Part shown: piece by piece, positions 1-12,600 of the stretch
How the letters are laid out: every line of letters starts with the position of its first letter
Numbering within the stretch: the stretch's first letter is position 1
From: Ptychodera flava
Taxonomy: Eukaryota > Hemichordata > Enteropneusta > Ptychoderidae
DNA: 64,000 nucleotides
Assembly (NCBI RefSeq): GCF_041260155.1
Contig: NC_091930.1
Coordinates: 19,048,841-19,112,840 of the forward strand
Reading direction: 5' to 3'
Position numbers and translations under genes: made by a program
The notes under the pieces: generated by a model
What the model saw: the letters and a program-made list of their open reading frames with translations, nothing else
The model's database searches: none
Told to the model about the DNA's origin: nothing

Positions 1-2945
1 CACCGCCTTGTGATACAAAGAACTTCAAATTCACGATCGTTGCTTGGAAGGGCTATTGTTTCACTGTGCATAGCATACTTCAGGTAATTACAATGTTTTG
101 TCTGCCTGTTGTTGACATTACCAGGTACAGCCAACTAAGTTGTTTGTGCAAAAAGGTGTTTGTGTGAAGTTTTCAGAGGGCGGGCAAATTTCAAAACTAA
201 TCAGTGGGCGGGGAGGAAATTTTGACAGTGGGTACCAGAAAATACGTAGAGGGAGGGAAAAGCCGTGGTTGATGATAGAACTTGACGGGAGTTAGTGTCT
301 AACTCATGGGGGAGCAATGTTCCAAGGTACACTGCTAACTGCTGGCACGGTTTTGTGTTGATCTGGGTTGCCTAGTGGGCATCCAGTTGGAAAGGGGGAG
401 TTTCGATAGTGGGAAGAGGGCAGTGGGGAGCTTGAACTGTTGTGGAGGGGAGCGGAGTGGGCAGACCATAGATACTGGAGGGCAGTAGGCATCGAAATTC
501 AGTGGGAAGGCACATTTTCCGTGTGTGCCAGTGGGGAGGCAGTTATGAACAGCTCTACTTTCCCCTCCAAATTTTAGGTCAAGGTCAAAAATAAGTAAAA
601 TTGGTATATCAGCCTTCAAAACCTATTTTGTGATGATTTTGCGAAAATTCATTAAGTTTACCAGTTGGTGGTACCTGCATTACAGGAAATAGGCGGAGTC
701 ATGTGATATGTACTTCGTTGGCTGCATGGGTGTAACATAGACCTCAAAACTGCCGATAAATTTTGGCGAAATCTGATTGGTGGCAACAAAATTCTGTTGC
801 CCGACAGGAATCTTACAGACTGCGTCCAATCGTAAGAGGAGGGAGCGTAAAGAGTGCCCCCGCAACACTTTCAGCAGAAGATTTATCTAATAACATCCCT
901 CAGGATTTTTATAACAGATTAAAAAGCTATCAGACAAGTAGGTTTTGAGAACAAGTTTTCTTGACCAAATTGGACAAAATTGTCATAAAAATACAAATTT
1001 ACATATTTCAGGATAATTTCATATTGGATATGAGTCATATAGTGTTAATTATGGCCAACTAAGATGTGTCATAATGACTAAAGAAGATAACTTTGTAGGG
1101 ACAAAACAAAATGACATTGCGTCCAATGTCGCAATGCCGCAGGCTGGATGAAACACTCAAGTTCATCTGCCAACCTAAATTTGCAAATTTTTATTTCACC
1201 ATACACAACAGCACAAAATAGACAGGCACTGACAGCATACTATGCATAAGCTGCTAAGTAAGTGTGAAATCAGATGAGCAGTTTCTATCACGAGAAAACG
1301 ATCAAACAGCCACAAATAGTACACTATTAGTATATACTGCCTTTAGTGTCATCTTTAACTATCCGTTGTTAGCATACGTACCAGCTACATTATCTAACAC
1401 CGTAGGTGAAGTGGTTTCTTAAATCTGCAGTTGACTTCTGAAATATCAGATACTGCTTAAATGAAGTTCAGAAAGTCATTACTAGCCAACTGGCTACAAG
1501 AATGTTGAGTGTTAATGTGGACAGTACAGATGAAAACTGTAAACAAGGTCTAACTGTGCCAATTATAACAGATTCAATAAGACTTCCATTTCAATTTTTC
1601 TTTTACTGCCATATCATTAAAATGATGTGTTATTCATACCTCGATTACTATACACACGCAATGAAAGCAAAAGCAATGTATATCCTTACAAGTTACTGTA
1701 CAAAGGCCACAAAAGCAGAAACAATATCTTCTTACCGGTAACTCAGGGTTTCCGAAAGAGTTCTTTTTCATTATGTCACACTACCACTTCTACTGGGTTC
1801 ATCACTCATGTTTTCGACACAGGCAGAAGTTGATCACTGGCTTGACAAGCATCTTTATGTACCTGGAAATTAACATGATCTAGATGTTACTGATAAGAGT
1901 TATATATTTCTTGAAGAAAAGACATTAATGACAAAATGAGGCCATCTGATGACAATAAGAATAGGTGCCTGGGATTGGAGCCAATTCTCAGCAAATAAGC
2001 AGTGACTGTGTCAAGGTCAGTCACATTCCAGTGAGTACAGGATAGTCACATGCCAGAAAAAGACACTAAGGGAAGTATATACTAATCAGGCAAAGATTAG
2101 ATATGAAGTGTAGAGTCAATATACTGTGTTTTGGAAAGACCTAGTAATATGAAAATATAAATTATCCCGAAGATAAAAACAGAACACTAAATGTCTGGTT
2201 CTTAACAACATATTTAGAGAGACATTCTGCGAGTGAGGCGATAAAACTGCAATAAATTGCTTGCACCCTGTAGTATTGATGGCAACCTTGCTCAAGTATA
2301 AAAACATATTAGGACTTCACATTTCTTATTGCAGAAATTCTTTCAATTTGTAAAAACGATCTGTTATTTAACATGACATATTGCTCATTGTTTCATTCTA
2401 TTATTTATAGTCAGATTTCAATCAGATCAATACGTATCTGAAGCACGGTCTACGAAATACTCTGTAGTGATTTCAGAGATACATCACTAAATCAAGACAG
2501 ATCATTAAATATGAAAATGAGTAGATAAATAACATGACACTCGTGGTACCATAACACTGTGAAGATTGCCATCTGTAGAAAGTTTCATAAAATTTGATGC
2601 AGTATAGGTTATCATATCAATATCTCCATGGGAAACAATGGTCTGAAAACTTGAAACCTTTGATTACTTAATCAAAATTCAAGCATTACTATATGTATGT
2701 CGTCACTGATAAGAGAGACTTTGCCAGGACAACTATGGTGAATGTGTCAAAGGTTTTTTACAGGTAGTGACTGCAGATCAAAGGAAAAAGACATTAAGGT
2801 GTAGCCTTGCCAATTTTAACGATTATTTTGAATATTTACAAAAAAATGGAAACGTCTCAAGACAATTTACTACTCCACTGTGAAATGTCTGATGAGAGCA
2901 ACCTTTAGAACTGATATCAGAGTATACAGTTTACAGCAATGAGAT
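1..2945. other. No gene recognised
   Basis: I looked for conserved protein motifs and splice-bounded exons on both strands and found none I can support. Positions 150-560 are G-rich on the plus strand, with loosely repeated GTGGG-type words. The stretch lies downstream of the last SET exon found (minus strand), so further 3' exons or UTR of that gene could lie here unseen. Confidence 0.5.
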
Positions 2946-2950
2946 TAATA

Positions 2951-3096
2951 GAATCTCACACCCCCAAGGACCTGGGATCAGATTTCTCACACGAGTTGGG
3001 GATATTTTGTCTCACACGAGCCGCAGGCGAGTGTGAGACAAAATATCCCCAACGAGTGTGAGAAATCTGATCCCAGGTCCTTGGTGTGTGAGATTC
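2951..3096. repeat. Near-perfect 70-bp-arm hairpin
   Basis: The arms 2951-3020 and 3027-3096 are inverted copies, differing at only about five positions, around a six-base loop (GCAGGC). The word CTCACACGAG recurs in the left arm, and its counterpart in the right arm reads CGAGTGTGAG. Such a long, little-diverged inverted repeat is typical of a recently inserted fold-back or MITE-type element. No target-site duplication was identified, so its class is left open. Confidence 0.85.
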
Positions 3097-3333
3097 TTTT
3101 TCTCACATGACCACAAAATGCGTTAAATTCATATTGGACACGTACAATATTATCAAAAATCGTGACAACTCTGTTGTCTGCCACTGTACTTTGACCTGCT
3201 TACTTTGTAGTTCTAGTCCATGTGTTACTCGTCGTGCCATTGGATAACATTTTGCGCGTGGAACGAAACAGACTGTTTATCATCCAATCAGAGCTCGTGT
3301 AATATTTACTGCAGAGTGTGGGACGGTTTCTGA

Positions 3334-3375
3334 GAGTGTGGGATCGACTCTTCCCACACTGTCGATCCCGCACTC
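3334..3375. repeat. Second short hairpin
   Basis: The 15-base arms 3334-3348 and 3361-3375 pair with a single mismatch, and the sequence between them (TCTTCCCACACT) can also pair with part of the left arm. It lies about 240 bases from the larger hairpin and may belong to the same inserted element, since both are rich in GTGTGRGA-type words. Confidence 0.6.
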
Positions 3376-3481
3376 CCAGCGGCCAGGAATGTGAGAAAAG
3401 AACTTTCTCAGTCTGTCTTTTGTTGCTGGACCCTCAACGAGTAGTTTGACAATTTCAGGCATAAATAAAGTGGAACAGTAC

Positions 3482-3668
3482 CTTTCTCCAAGGTAAATCT
3501 AATCCTCTTCCATACACTATTTCTTCATTCAAGTCTATATCTCTCTGTGCAAAAAGGCACAGATGAACAGCATCAGATTCATCACACACTTTCTTCATCA
3601 CAGAGTTTGGTTTGATGTCTCCATCATTAACGTATCGAGCCACATTCTCTATTTTCGTTGCATCGATT
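3482..3668 (-). CDS. SET gene exon 4 (SET C-terminal half)
   Basis: Acceptor CATGTTTAG, donor GTACTG; 187 bases. It encodes IDATKIENVARYVNDGDI, KPNSVMKKV, HLCLFAQRDIDLNEEIVYGR and GLDLPWRK. The N-x-x-M and LCLFA-x-RDI blocks are conserved SET core. In the E-E-I-V-Y-G-R-G stretch an arginine stands where relatives keep the second tyrosine of the Y-x-Y-G motif. Read-through past the donor meets a stop after eight codons, so a truncated alternative isoform is also possible. Confidence 0.88.
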
Positions 3669-6600
3669 CTAAACATGACAAGAGGAACATGCATGTCAAT
3701 TACAAAACATGTAGCTGGAATGAAGTATCTACAAAAAGATTTACTTGACCATAATTCCTCCAAAAAATTAGGGTAAGCTAGTTGTTAACATTTTTACATT
3801 TTTTGGTAAAAAACTGGTAAATTTTAGAACTTCACAGATAATAATTGAAAATACACAATCATACATCAGCAATTACTGGACTAAGTGGGTAACTAATCTG
3901 ATTCTTTTTGTGCACCTTGCAATGGCCCATATACTGCACTACAATTCAGTAGTGTAGCAGCATTTCATGCTGACTTAGCAACGTGTACAGTTTTAAAGGG
4001 AGGCAAAACACGGCAAATTTTATCCAAACTTTTTGCATTTAAAATGTCAGGCTAAACCTCCCTCCATGTTTCCCCTTTAACTTGGCAATTTGAACATCAT
4101 GGCTGAAGTTCAAACATCCTGCACATATGGACATTTCAGCATAACCAAACTCTACCGGTACTTAAATCATAGTTTTTACTTTGCAAACAGTGGTTGAGCA
4201 TCAATGGATCCAAAGCAATAGGCTTTGATTGCCTCCTAAATACAAAGAAGTGTATGAACTTTATACATTTTCAGAACTGTAGTTGAAGAAGGTAAAAGTT
4301 GGGCATTCACAGGATATGAACTTTATATGCTCTCTCTTTTTAGTAGATTGTTGAAATGACGTAATTTCTAATCGTCTCTAGAAAAAGGAAATCTTTGGGC
4401 CTCATTTGTGTTATACACTGGTGGAGATGCATACCAATTGCTGTAAAAGCATTAATTTTTCCTGGGATTAATTTTCCTATTTTGGTGTTTGGGGCACATT
4501 CACTGGTTTTATTTTTATTTGATGATTTGACAGTGAAAACAATGAGTTCTAATTGTAATTTAATATTTTCACAGTGATTTAATTTACCGGATTTCATCAA
4601 TCAGTGAAAACAGCAAAATAAAAGCCCAGCGAAACATAAATGCTACTACGCTATATACCATTGTGTAACACACTTGTAGAGATATACATGAATATTAATT
4701 AGTGTGCCCTTGAACATAAACAGTGTTATACATTAGGAGAGATGTATGCAGAGTGCACCTATGTTATACACTAGTAGATATGCCCTTGTACACGTGTAGA
4801 GATGTATGCGTAGTGTACCCTTGTGTTATACTCTACTAGATATATATGCATAGAGTGCCATTGTGTTATACACTGGTAGAGTGTACCCTTGAGTTATACA
4901 CTAGTTAGTACATATACATGCAAAGTGTGCCCTGTGTATTAAGTGGCATTCTCACTGCAATGTCTTTGATGGCCCCAATCTCCACACAGAGATTGAAGCG
5001 CAGTGGGGCAGCAGCGCGGCGTGGATAATTCGAACCAGCCAAGCTAGAGGGTCTCCGAGTCGTTGACCGCGCGCCCTTACCAATCTCTGCTGCAGGCAAA
5101 TTTAAATATTCCAAACTCGGACTTCTTTCAGTCCTGCGCGCGCCCAACTGGCAAAATAAACGTGGCAGAAATAGTAAACGGATAGGAGCAATCCAGCTAG
5201 AGATCGCACTTTCCGCACACTGGTAAAAATAATACATTAATACACTAATAAAATAATACATTATCTGCTAAAACTTTGGCAATCGCGTCTGCAAAGCTGA
5301 CAGCTGTTGGGACATACATTTTGAATCATCAATTTACATCCTGTAACCTAGAGCAAGGTCTATGTTTTGCAAGTGTTCACGGAATCGAGGATCGATATTG
5401 AAACTAGTGTACTATTCATTTAACTAATTTTTTTTGTTCCAAGTATTATATATAAAAAAGACAGAAAATGTATATCACGGAAAACGCGCAATACCCAAAA
5501 AGTTGGTGAAACCCGTCGCCTATGGCAGAGATTAGTGTGGCTACTGCTGAGACTCCCTAGCTAGGTTATAATTTTCCACGCCGCTATAATCTCTGTCCGG
5601 AGATTGCGATTGCCCAGCACCGCCCATGATCTTAAAATAATGTGACAACAGTTCCAAACGCCTCTGGGCCAGTGTTAATTTTGGATGGAGTCAAGGGGTG
5701 GACCTAAGTCTGAAGTCAGACTTAACTTCCATGTTCGCAATGTGAATGCATGGAAAATTAGCAACATCAAAAAACGCCCAAATCCGGTGACTTTTGGGCA
5801 TATTTTGAAGCCTTTGTTCAGTTGTCATTGAGTTTACATGACAGACGTGTCCTACACAGCCGGACGAGGTATATAATTGTACCACAGAGGAAGTAGAGCT
5901 TTTGCTTGCCATATGGCAAAAAGAGAAATTGATGAACAGCACTTCCAGACTGGGAGACAATGCAGTTTCTTGAACAGAAACAGAAAGACTTGCCCCATGA
6001 CGCCTGGCTTTGCTCAGCAGTGGAGTCACTGGTTGGCCAAAAAACGACTCTGTGGGCCAAGGTGTTCACCCACGATCTACGCAACAGCCAACCATTAGCA
6101 TGACAGTCTGCTGATGTTAGTTCTTCAGTTTATTATATATGTTTTGATACTGATATACCCTTAGACTTGGAGCAAGTAGCAGACAAAGCAGCAGCCAAGC
6201 CCTGGGATACTCCCATAAAAAGGGTGTACGGGCATGTGACCCCCAAATGGGTCACTTTTTCAAAAAAAATCCCTAAACAAATTTGTAATTCTTTTGTTTT
6301 GTATTTCATTTTACGCCAATGTCACGTATGAGTACCCAGCTAAACAAATTTAATAAACACTATGGATCAATTTTTCTTCCTTAAAACCTTAAACATGGGT
6401 TTATAACAAAACAAAGCTAGGTGCTGTTCTTTAGGGAAACCTTCAAATGCAACAGAAATAAGAAAATGTCAAGAAATTGTTGAGCAAAATCCCTAAACAA
6501 GAAGTCATATTTTTGGAATATTCATGATAGATATTTTCAAATTGGGTGGCACATATCCATATGAAAATATAAAGAGTACACCCCTCACCCACACCAAGGC

Positions 6601-9600
6601 AATGTTACCGAAAAATTAAAACCATGAAGGCAAAATTCAAAGATAAAGTCAACCACCATATCAGAAGCAGTCTGGGAAGGAAGACCATGTCATTCTGTGA
6701 TGAACTTTGTGAAATCCTGGGCAATCAACCAGCCATAAATCCATAAAGCCATTTTCATTCTGTGATGCCTAACATAACCGTAGCAGGCATTTAGGTCACT
6801 GTCAGTTTATAAAACAAGGTATTTGCAAAGCCTCAACACAGACCCTGCAATGTCCAAGAAACTCACAGCGAGAACAAGACTATACACTGGTAGAGAGTGT
6901 ATATCCTTGTGTTATAAACTACCGGTAGTAGAGATGTATGCAGTGTGCCCTTGTGTTATCCACAAGTATAGTAGATTTGCATATACAGTGTGTGATAGTT
7001 TTATACACCACCAGTAGTAGAGATGTATGCATAGTGTGCCCATGTGTTATACACTGGTAGAGAGTGTATACTCTTACGTTATACACCAGTACAGATGTAT
7101 GATAGTGTGCCCTTAAAATAAACAAGTAGATATTTATGCATAGTGTGCCCATGTGTTACAACTAGTAGAGATGTATGTATAGTGTGCCCTTGGTTGTACA
7201 CTGGTACAGAGTGTATACTCTTGTGTTTAATACACTAGTAGAGATGTATGCATAGTGTGCTCTTGTCAGGGAAAGACACTAATGGTTGCCCGATCGCTTG
7301 GGCAAGTGAACCGCTGATACCACTTGCCCAACGGGACAAGTGAAAAAAATAATTACCTAGAAATCAAATCTACGAAAGTGATTTTCTGTATGGGAACACA
7401 GACTTAAACAACAAATAATAATCATTTTATTTCATTGTGAGCATAAACATAAGGTTTTTCATAAAATTGCATGATAATACTGTACGCTGATTTTGAAAGC
7501 TGTTTAGCTGGTTGAGTGTACGCCCGCAATTTCCCTCACTGGACAAGGTTACGGTGTCACACAGTATGTCTGAATGATCAAAAAAAGGAGACACCCATGA
7601 GTTTTTTATGTCTTGTATGAGTGTTTATAACACTACAAAAATAGAGTCAAGTAACGAAAATCAGCAACACAAAAGGGACATTTTTAAGAAAACGTAGTCG
7701 TCAATATTCATTTCAGTGAGTGGTATTGCAGAAAAACTGAAATGAAAGTCATGAGAAAGTTTTGGTGTCAACGGGTCCAGTCTTTGACAATGAACACCGA
7801 CTTATTTCTCAGGTCAATCAGCCAAAAGTTACTTGTCTGTGGCAACCAACCTCTCTGTTTGTGAATTTTCCTGTTCTAAAATGACTGTCAAGAAGCAATT
7901 GGAGCGAATTTGACAGCTTTCAAAATACACCGCAAACACAGACACCTTAAGTTGTTGGTTTAAGCTCCACTGAGTCTGCACATGATCATTAAAAAGACCA
8001 CCTAGGTCATTAGGAAAACATGTGAGATTAGTTTCGTGCAATGGTAATCAAACTTTACAGTGGTGAGGGATGATATAAACACAGTAAAAACATGACAAAG
8101 AACTTCTTTGTCATGGTGTGCTTGACTGAGATTTTCATACTACATCATGAAGTTTCATGATAGTTTTGAAATAATAAAGTGTGAAATGAAAAATCAATGT
8201 TTTTCGCGTTTTTCAAACCACGTAAATTTTACTTGGCAAGTGGTTTTTCAATTCAGGCAAGTGAATTTAACCCCCACTTGCTTCAGACAAGTGGATAAAA
8301 AATAGTGTCTTTCCCTGCTTGTGTTACAAACTAGTAGAGATGTATGCATAGTGTGCCCTTGTGTTATACACTGGTAGAGTGTGTATACTCTTGCGTTATA
8401 CACCAGTAGAGATGTACGCATAGTGTGCCCTTAAAATAAACAAGTAGATATTTATGCATAGTGTGCCCATGTGTTACAACTAGTAGAGATGTATGCATAG
8501 TGTGCCCATGTGTTATACACTGGTAGAGAGTGTATACTCTTACGTTATACCCAGTACAGATGTATGCATAGTGTGCCCTTAAAATAAACAAGTAGATATT
8601 TATGCATAGTGTGCCCATGTGTTACAACTAGTAGAGATGTATGCATAGTGTGCCCGTGTGTTACAACTAGTAGAGATCAATGTCCCTCCACAAAACGGTC
8701 AAGAAGCGCCACTACTTTCTTTTGTTATAGTCCAGGTTCAACAGTCTGTTGATTTACTGATGGGGATAATCCCTGATTATTATGCGCGTGGCGAAAGGTG
8801 TTAACAGTTACGTGTATAAAATAATCGTAAGCAGAAGCTTAATTCTCCCAAAATGCATTCTGATTATTGTATGCGCATGCGTCTAAAAGGTCAAAGCTTA
8901 TTTACATCTGCGTCTTCTGAAAGAAATCACGTGGAGTGACGCAGCGTGAGTGACATTATGTACAAGTTCGGAGACGATTTCGTCAATTTTGACGACTCCA
9001 TGTTGATTGGAACATTTGGAAGATGAAAATCCATGACAGAGAGTTGGGCGCCCAGGCATGGGGAGGTTGTGTCATCAAAACATATCGACACTTGTAGGGT
9101 TTCTAGGTTCTATAAATTTGGCGGTCTGAGAATTCGAAAGGTCGACAAATCAAAACATTGTGTTTGGCAGTAACATGCGTTTATAGGAAAGAACAGAGTC
9201 CGTAATGAACATGACTGCCTACTTTTGAGAAGACTGAACGATCAATAGGGACGCACTTGACACCTCTGAACGATCGATAAAGGAGAAAAAAAAGGGGGAA
9301 AAAAACATTGCACTATTACCATAACGCCAACTCTCAATGGGTCGACGCACGGCCGACAGGAGCACCTTGCAAAAACAAGGTCATCGTGAGAGTTCCTTGA
9401 TTTTGTGCATTGAATTTTGTTGAGAACGATTAAAATTTCAAATCGAACTCTCAAAGTTTGGAACTGAGGAATTATCATGTTAAATCGATATCAAAAGAGA
9501 GTTAAGGAGGACATTTCAGGATTTTCCTATGTAATGCAGATACGACTCGTCGATCCCAAGCGACGCCATTTGTTTTCAGTTGAAAATACAAACGCGGCAA

Positions 9601-12600
9601 ACAAGACAAGTTTTCTTGTCCAATTAGGTTTCAAAATAAGAACACAACACAATTCCCAATTTTTTCGAAGTCTTTGCCTTGTTAGGAGGGTGCATGACTT
9701 ACTTTTTGATGAAAGGTGAAAAAACAAACGGGAGAGTAAAATTCACAGTGTTTCCGAAATGCATGGCATCGGTCAAGATCACCTCATGGCTGAACTCAGC
9801 CGTAAAATACTATCCAAGATTTCTCGATAGTGACCAAGATCTTTAAGAAACTGTTTTACTTATCTTCTCACGTAGATAGAAAAGTCTTCAAATACATGCG
9901 AAATAGTGCAGAAAGATGAAAATAAAGTAGATTGATTGACTGAATATCATAGGATACCGGAGCGGGACCGTATCACAAGACGCTGCTGAAACAGACGCTT
10001 ACATGTCTATGACGTTATTCGCTTCCTCCGTCCACCGCAACGTGGACTGTTGCAACTGTGTAGGTGATTAGCACCTTTGAACAAAAGCGCTTCTTGACCG
10101 TTTTGTGGAGGGATCGTGTAGAGATGTATGCATAGTGTGCCCTTGTGTTATACACTGGTAGAGAGTGTAACTCTTGCGTTATACACCAGTAGAGATGTAT
10201 ACGCATAGTGTGCCCTTAAAATAAACAAGTAGATATTTACGCATAGTGTGCCCATGTGTTACAACTAGTAGAGATGTATGCATAGTGTGCCCTTGTCTTA
10301 TCAACAAGTAGATTTGCACATACATGTATAGTGTGCAATTGTGTAACTTATACACAGCACTGGTGGAGATGATGCATGCATACATGCAGAGCATACCTCA
10401 GCATACCAGGAAAATACAAATGTTATATGAATCATACTATATTACAAAAGAAACTTAAAGCAAAACTGGATGCAAAAGGAATGCAGCTTGCATAAACATG
10501 ATGGTTATCTTACTTGAATATAACAGGTTAAAAGCTAGACAGAAAGCTACCTAGAAAATGCACTGATGAAGGAATATTTCTGATGCATTTTCATGTTTCA
10601 TGAACAATGCATATCTACTGAATTCTGTTTCAACAATTTAAGCAAATTTTGGTTGTAGTATACACACAAAGTTGATTGAACCTTTCGCCAATGGAGATTG
10701 GTAGTCCACGCGACCCACTGCAGTCCATGAGATTCAAAATTATGGGTTTAACAAACCTTAGGAAACTGCATACTTAAAGGCCAGGGACTTGATCACTGGG
10801 ATTAAGTTTGTTTTAGTCTATAAGAGGATTATGGAGTGTCAGAGCCTTTTGTTTTCCATTGAAATTGTAATCTAATAAGTAGATTCCCTGTGAGAAAATC
10901 TGATGCCGGCACAGGCCTTTAATTTCAAAGATGTCTAACTAATCGATTCAAAAAAGGGGAAACTAATCACAAACAACTATGACTGGCAGTGAAAAACAAT
11001 CCACATTCCTATCTGATGAAATAAACTTCCATGAGTTAGAAAAATTAACAAAAAAAGAAATCTATACTTACACCATACATTTTCCTTTATCTTTAAAGAA
11101 ATACATGTAAGATATGGCTCCTGTTTGATCATATAGAGTTTCCCGTTCAGTTGCTTCCGTTTGAGATAGTCTTTCTCCGGAATACCACATAAGATAGTCC
11201 CCCTTTTTAAACTTCTTTGCTGCAAATACACCTTTCCCTGAAGGATAATGTCATACAGTGTATGTACAGAGACTAGTATAAATCTTGCAACAATAGGTAA
11301 AGTCACTCAGAAATTAGGAGACAAGTAATGCTTCATTATTGATCCATATAACACAATACAAGTAAATGTATTGGTAAAAGCACAACATTTGCATGACAAA
11401 CACAGCACAATGATCAGAGTACCAACAAGATAACATTTGGAATTACACTTGCTTGACAAGACATTCCCATTTAAATTACTTTGAGTATAACTTTATCCTT
11501 GAGGGATTATTACCTTCAAGAATTGTCAAATTCCATTCAGCAATTTTGTGGGTACTAATTATGATAAAAAAAAATGTGTACAAAGAAACAGAGACAGAAA
11601 AGAAGTATAAAATCTGCAACTCCTTGCTTTCTAATGCACCAGATGCTAAAAACGCCTCTACCGTACATGTCCTAGTATACATACCAAATATGATTTTATT
11701 TTTGAGAACTTTAAAATCAGGGATCATGCCACCTGATGATCTGTAAAAAGTTATTGCATTGAGGACATTGGAGAATATACCATTTCTGAAAATATTTTTA
11801 AATTTGTTTTTTTGTTTCTACACAATGAAGTGTGAAAATCAGAAGTATGGGTTTTTCATTACATTATCAACTTTTGATTAACTTATGGCAAGATATCTCT
11901 TGTTCTATCAAATTCATCAGCAATCTGAGAATGGTTTCAAAACAATTCATAGTCTCCGTCATCTGGCAAAAGAATCACCACCACCTGTTCATCCAATGCT
12001 GAGTTGTACTCTTTTGAAGTTGAATGCAAATTCTGTCCATATGATACATACTTTTGCTTTGATTTGAATTGGATACATCATTCTTGAGTTATTGTTGCAA
12101 TGCAAAGATAGATATACACTGTGAGACAGACATCAGTATGACACAAGCTCCCATGTGTGAACACTAACTTAAACCTGTCAAATATGTCACTTTGTAAGGA
12201 AGGCGAACTTACAAAAATATTCTATGGATATTTAAAAGGTCTTATATTATAATATCTTAGTGAGGAAAATTCCATGTAGACAATGATCTCTATCTCACCT
12301 TTCACACTGTCAATAAATCTAATTTCAAAACGGTCATCCTGTGGGATGTCTTTGCCTTCTGTGACACATTTCCTAGCTTCAGCCTCAGGTGATACTGCAG
12401 TGGATGGAGAGTTTCTCCTCTTCCTTGTCTGAAAAGCAAGTTGGCATATGCTTGCAAGCTTGAACTCATATCAGTGAAACAATTACCACTACTTATTTTT
12501 TTATCCACTTGAAAAACTATGACAGCTCCAACTTAAGGTACATATAGTGGTAACTGTTGAGAATTTTGCATGTTTACAGATCAACATGCCTTAAAGTTAG

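Noticed and set aside
5820-6090. Possible Myb/SANT-like exon
   Set aside because: One short resembling stretch, then a stop and frame changes; resemblance too weak.
6220-6600. Possible inverted-repeat element with GGGTGTAC-like ends
   Set aside because: The ends match only weakly and no target duplication is visible.
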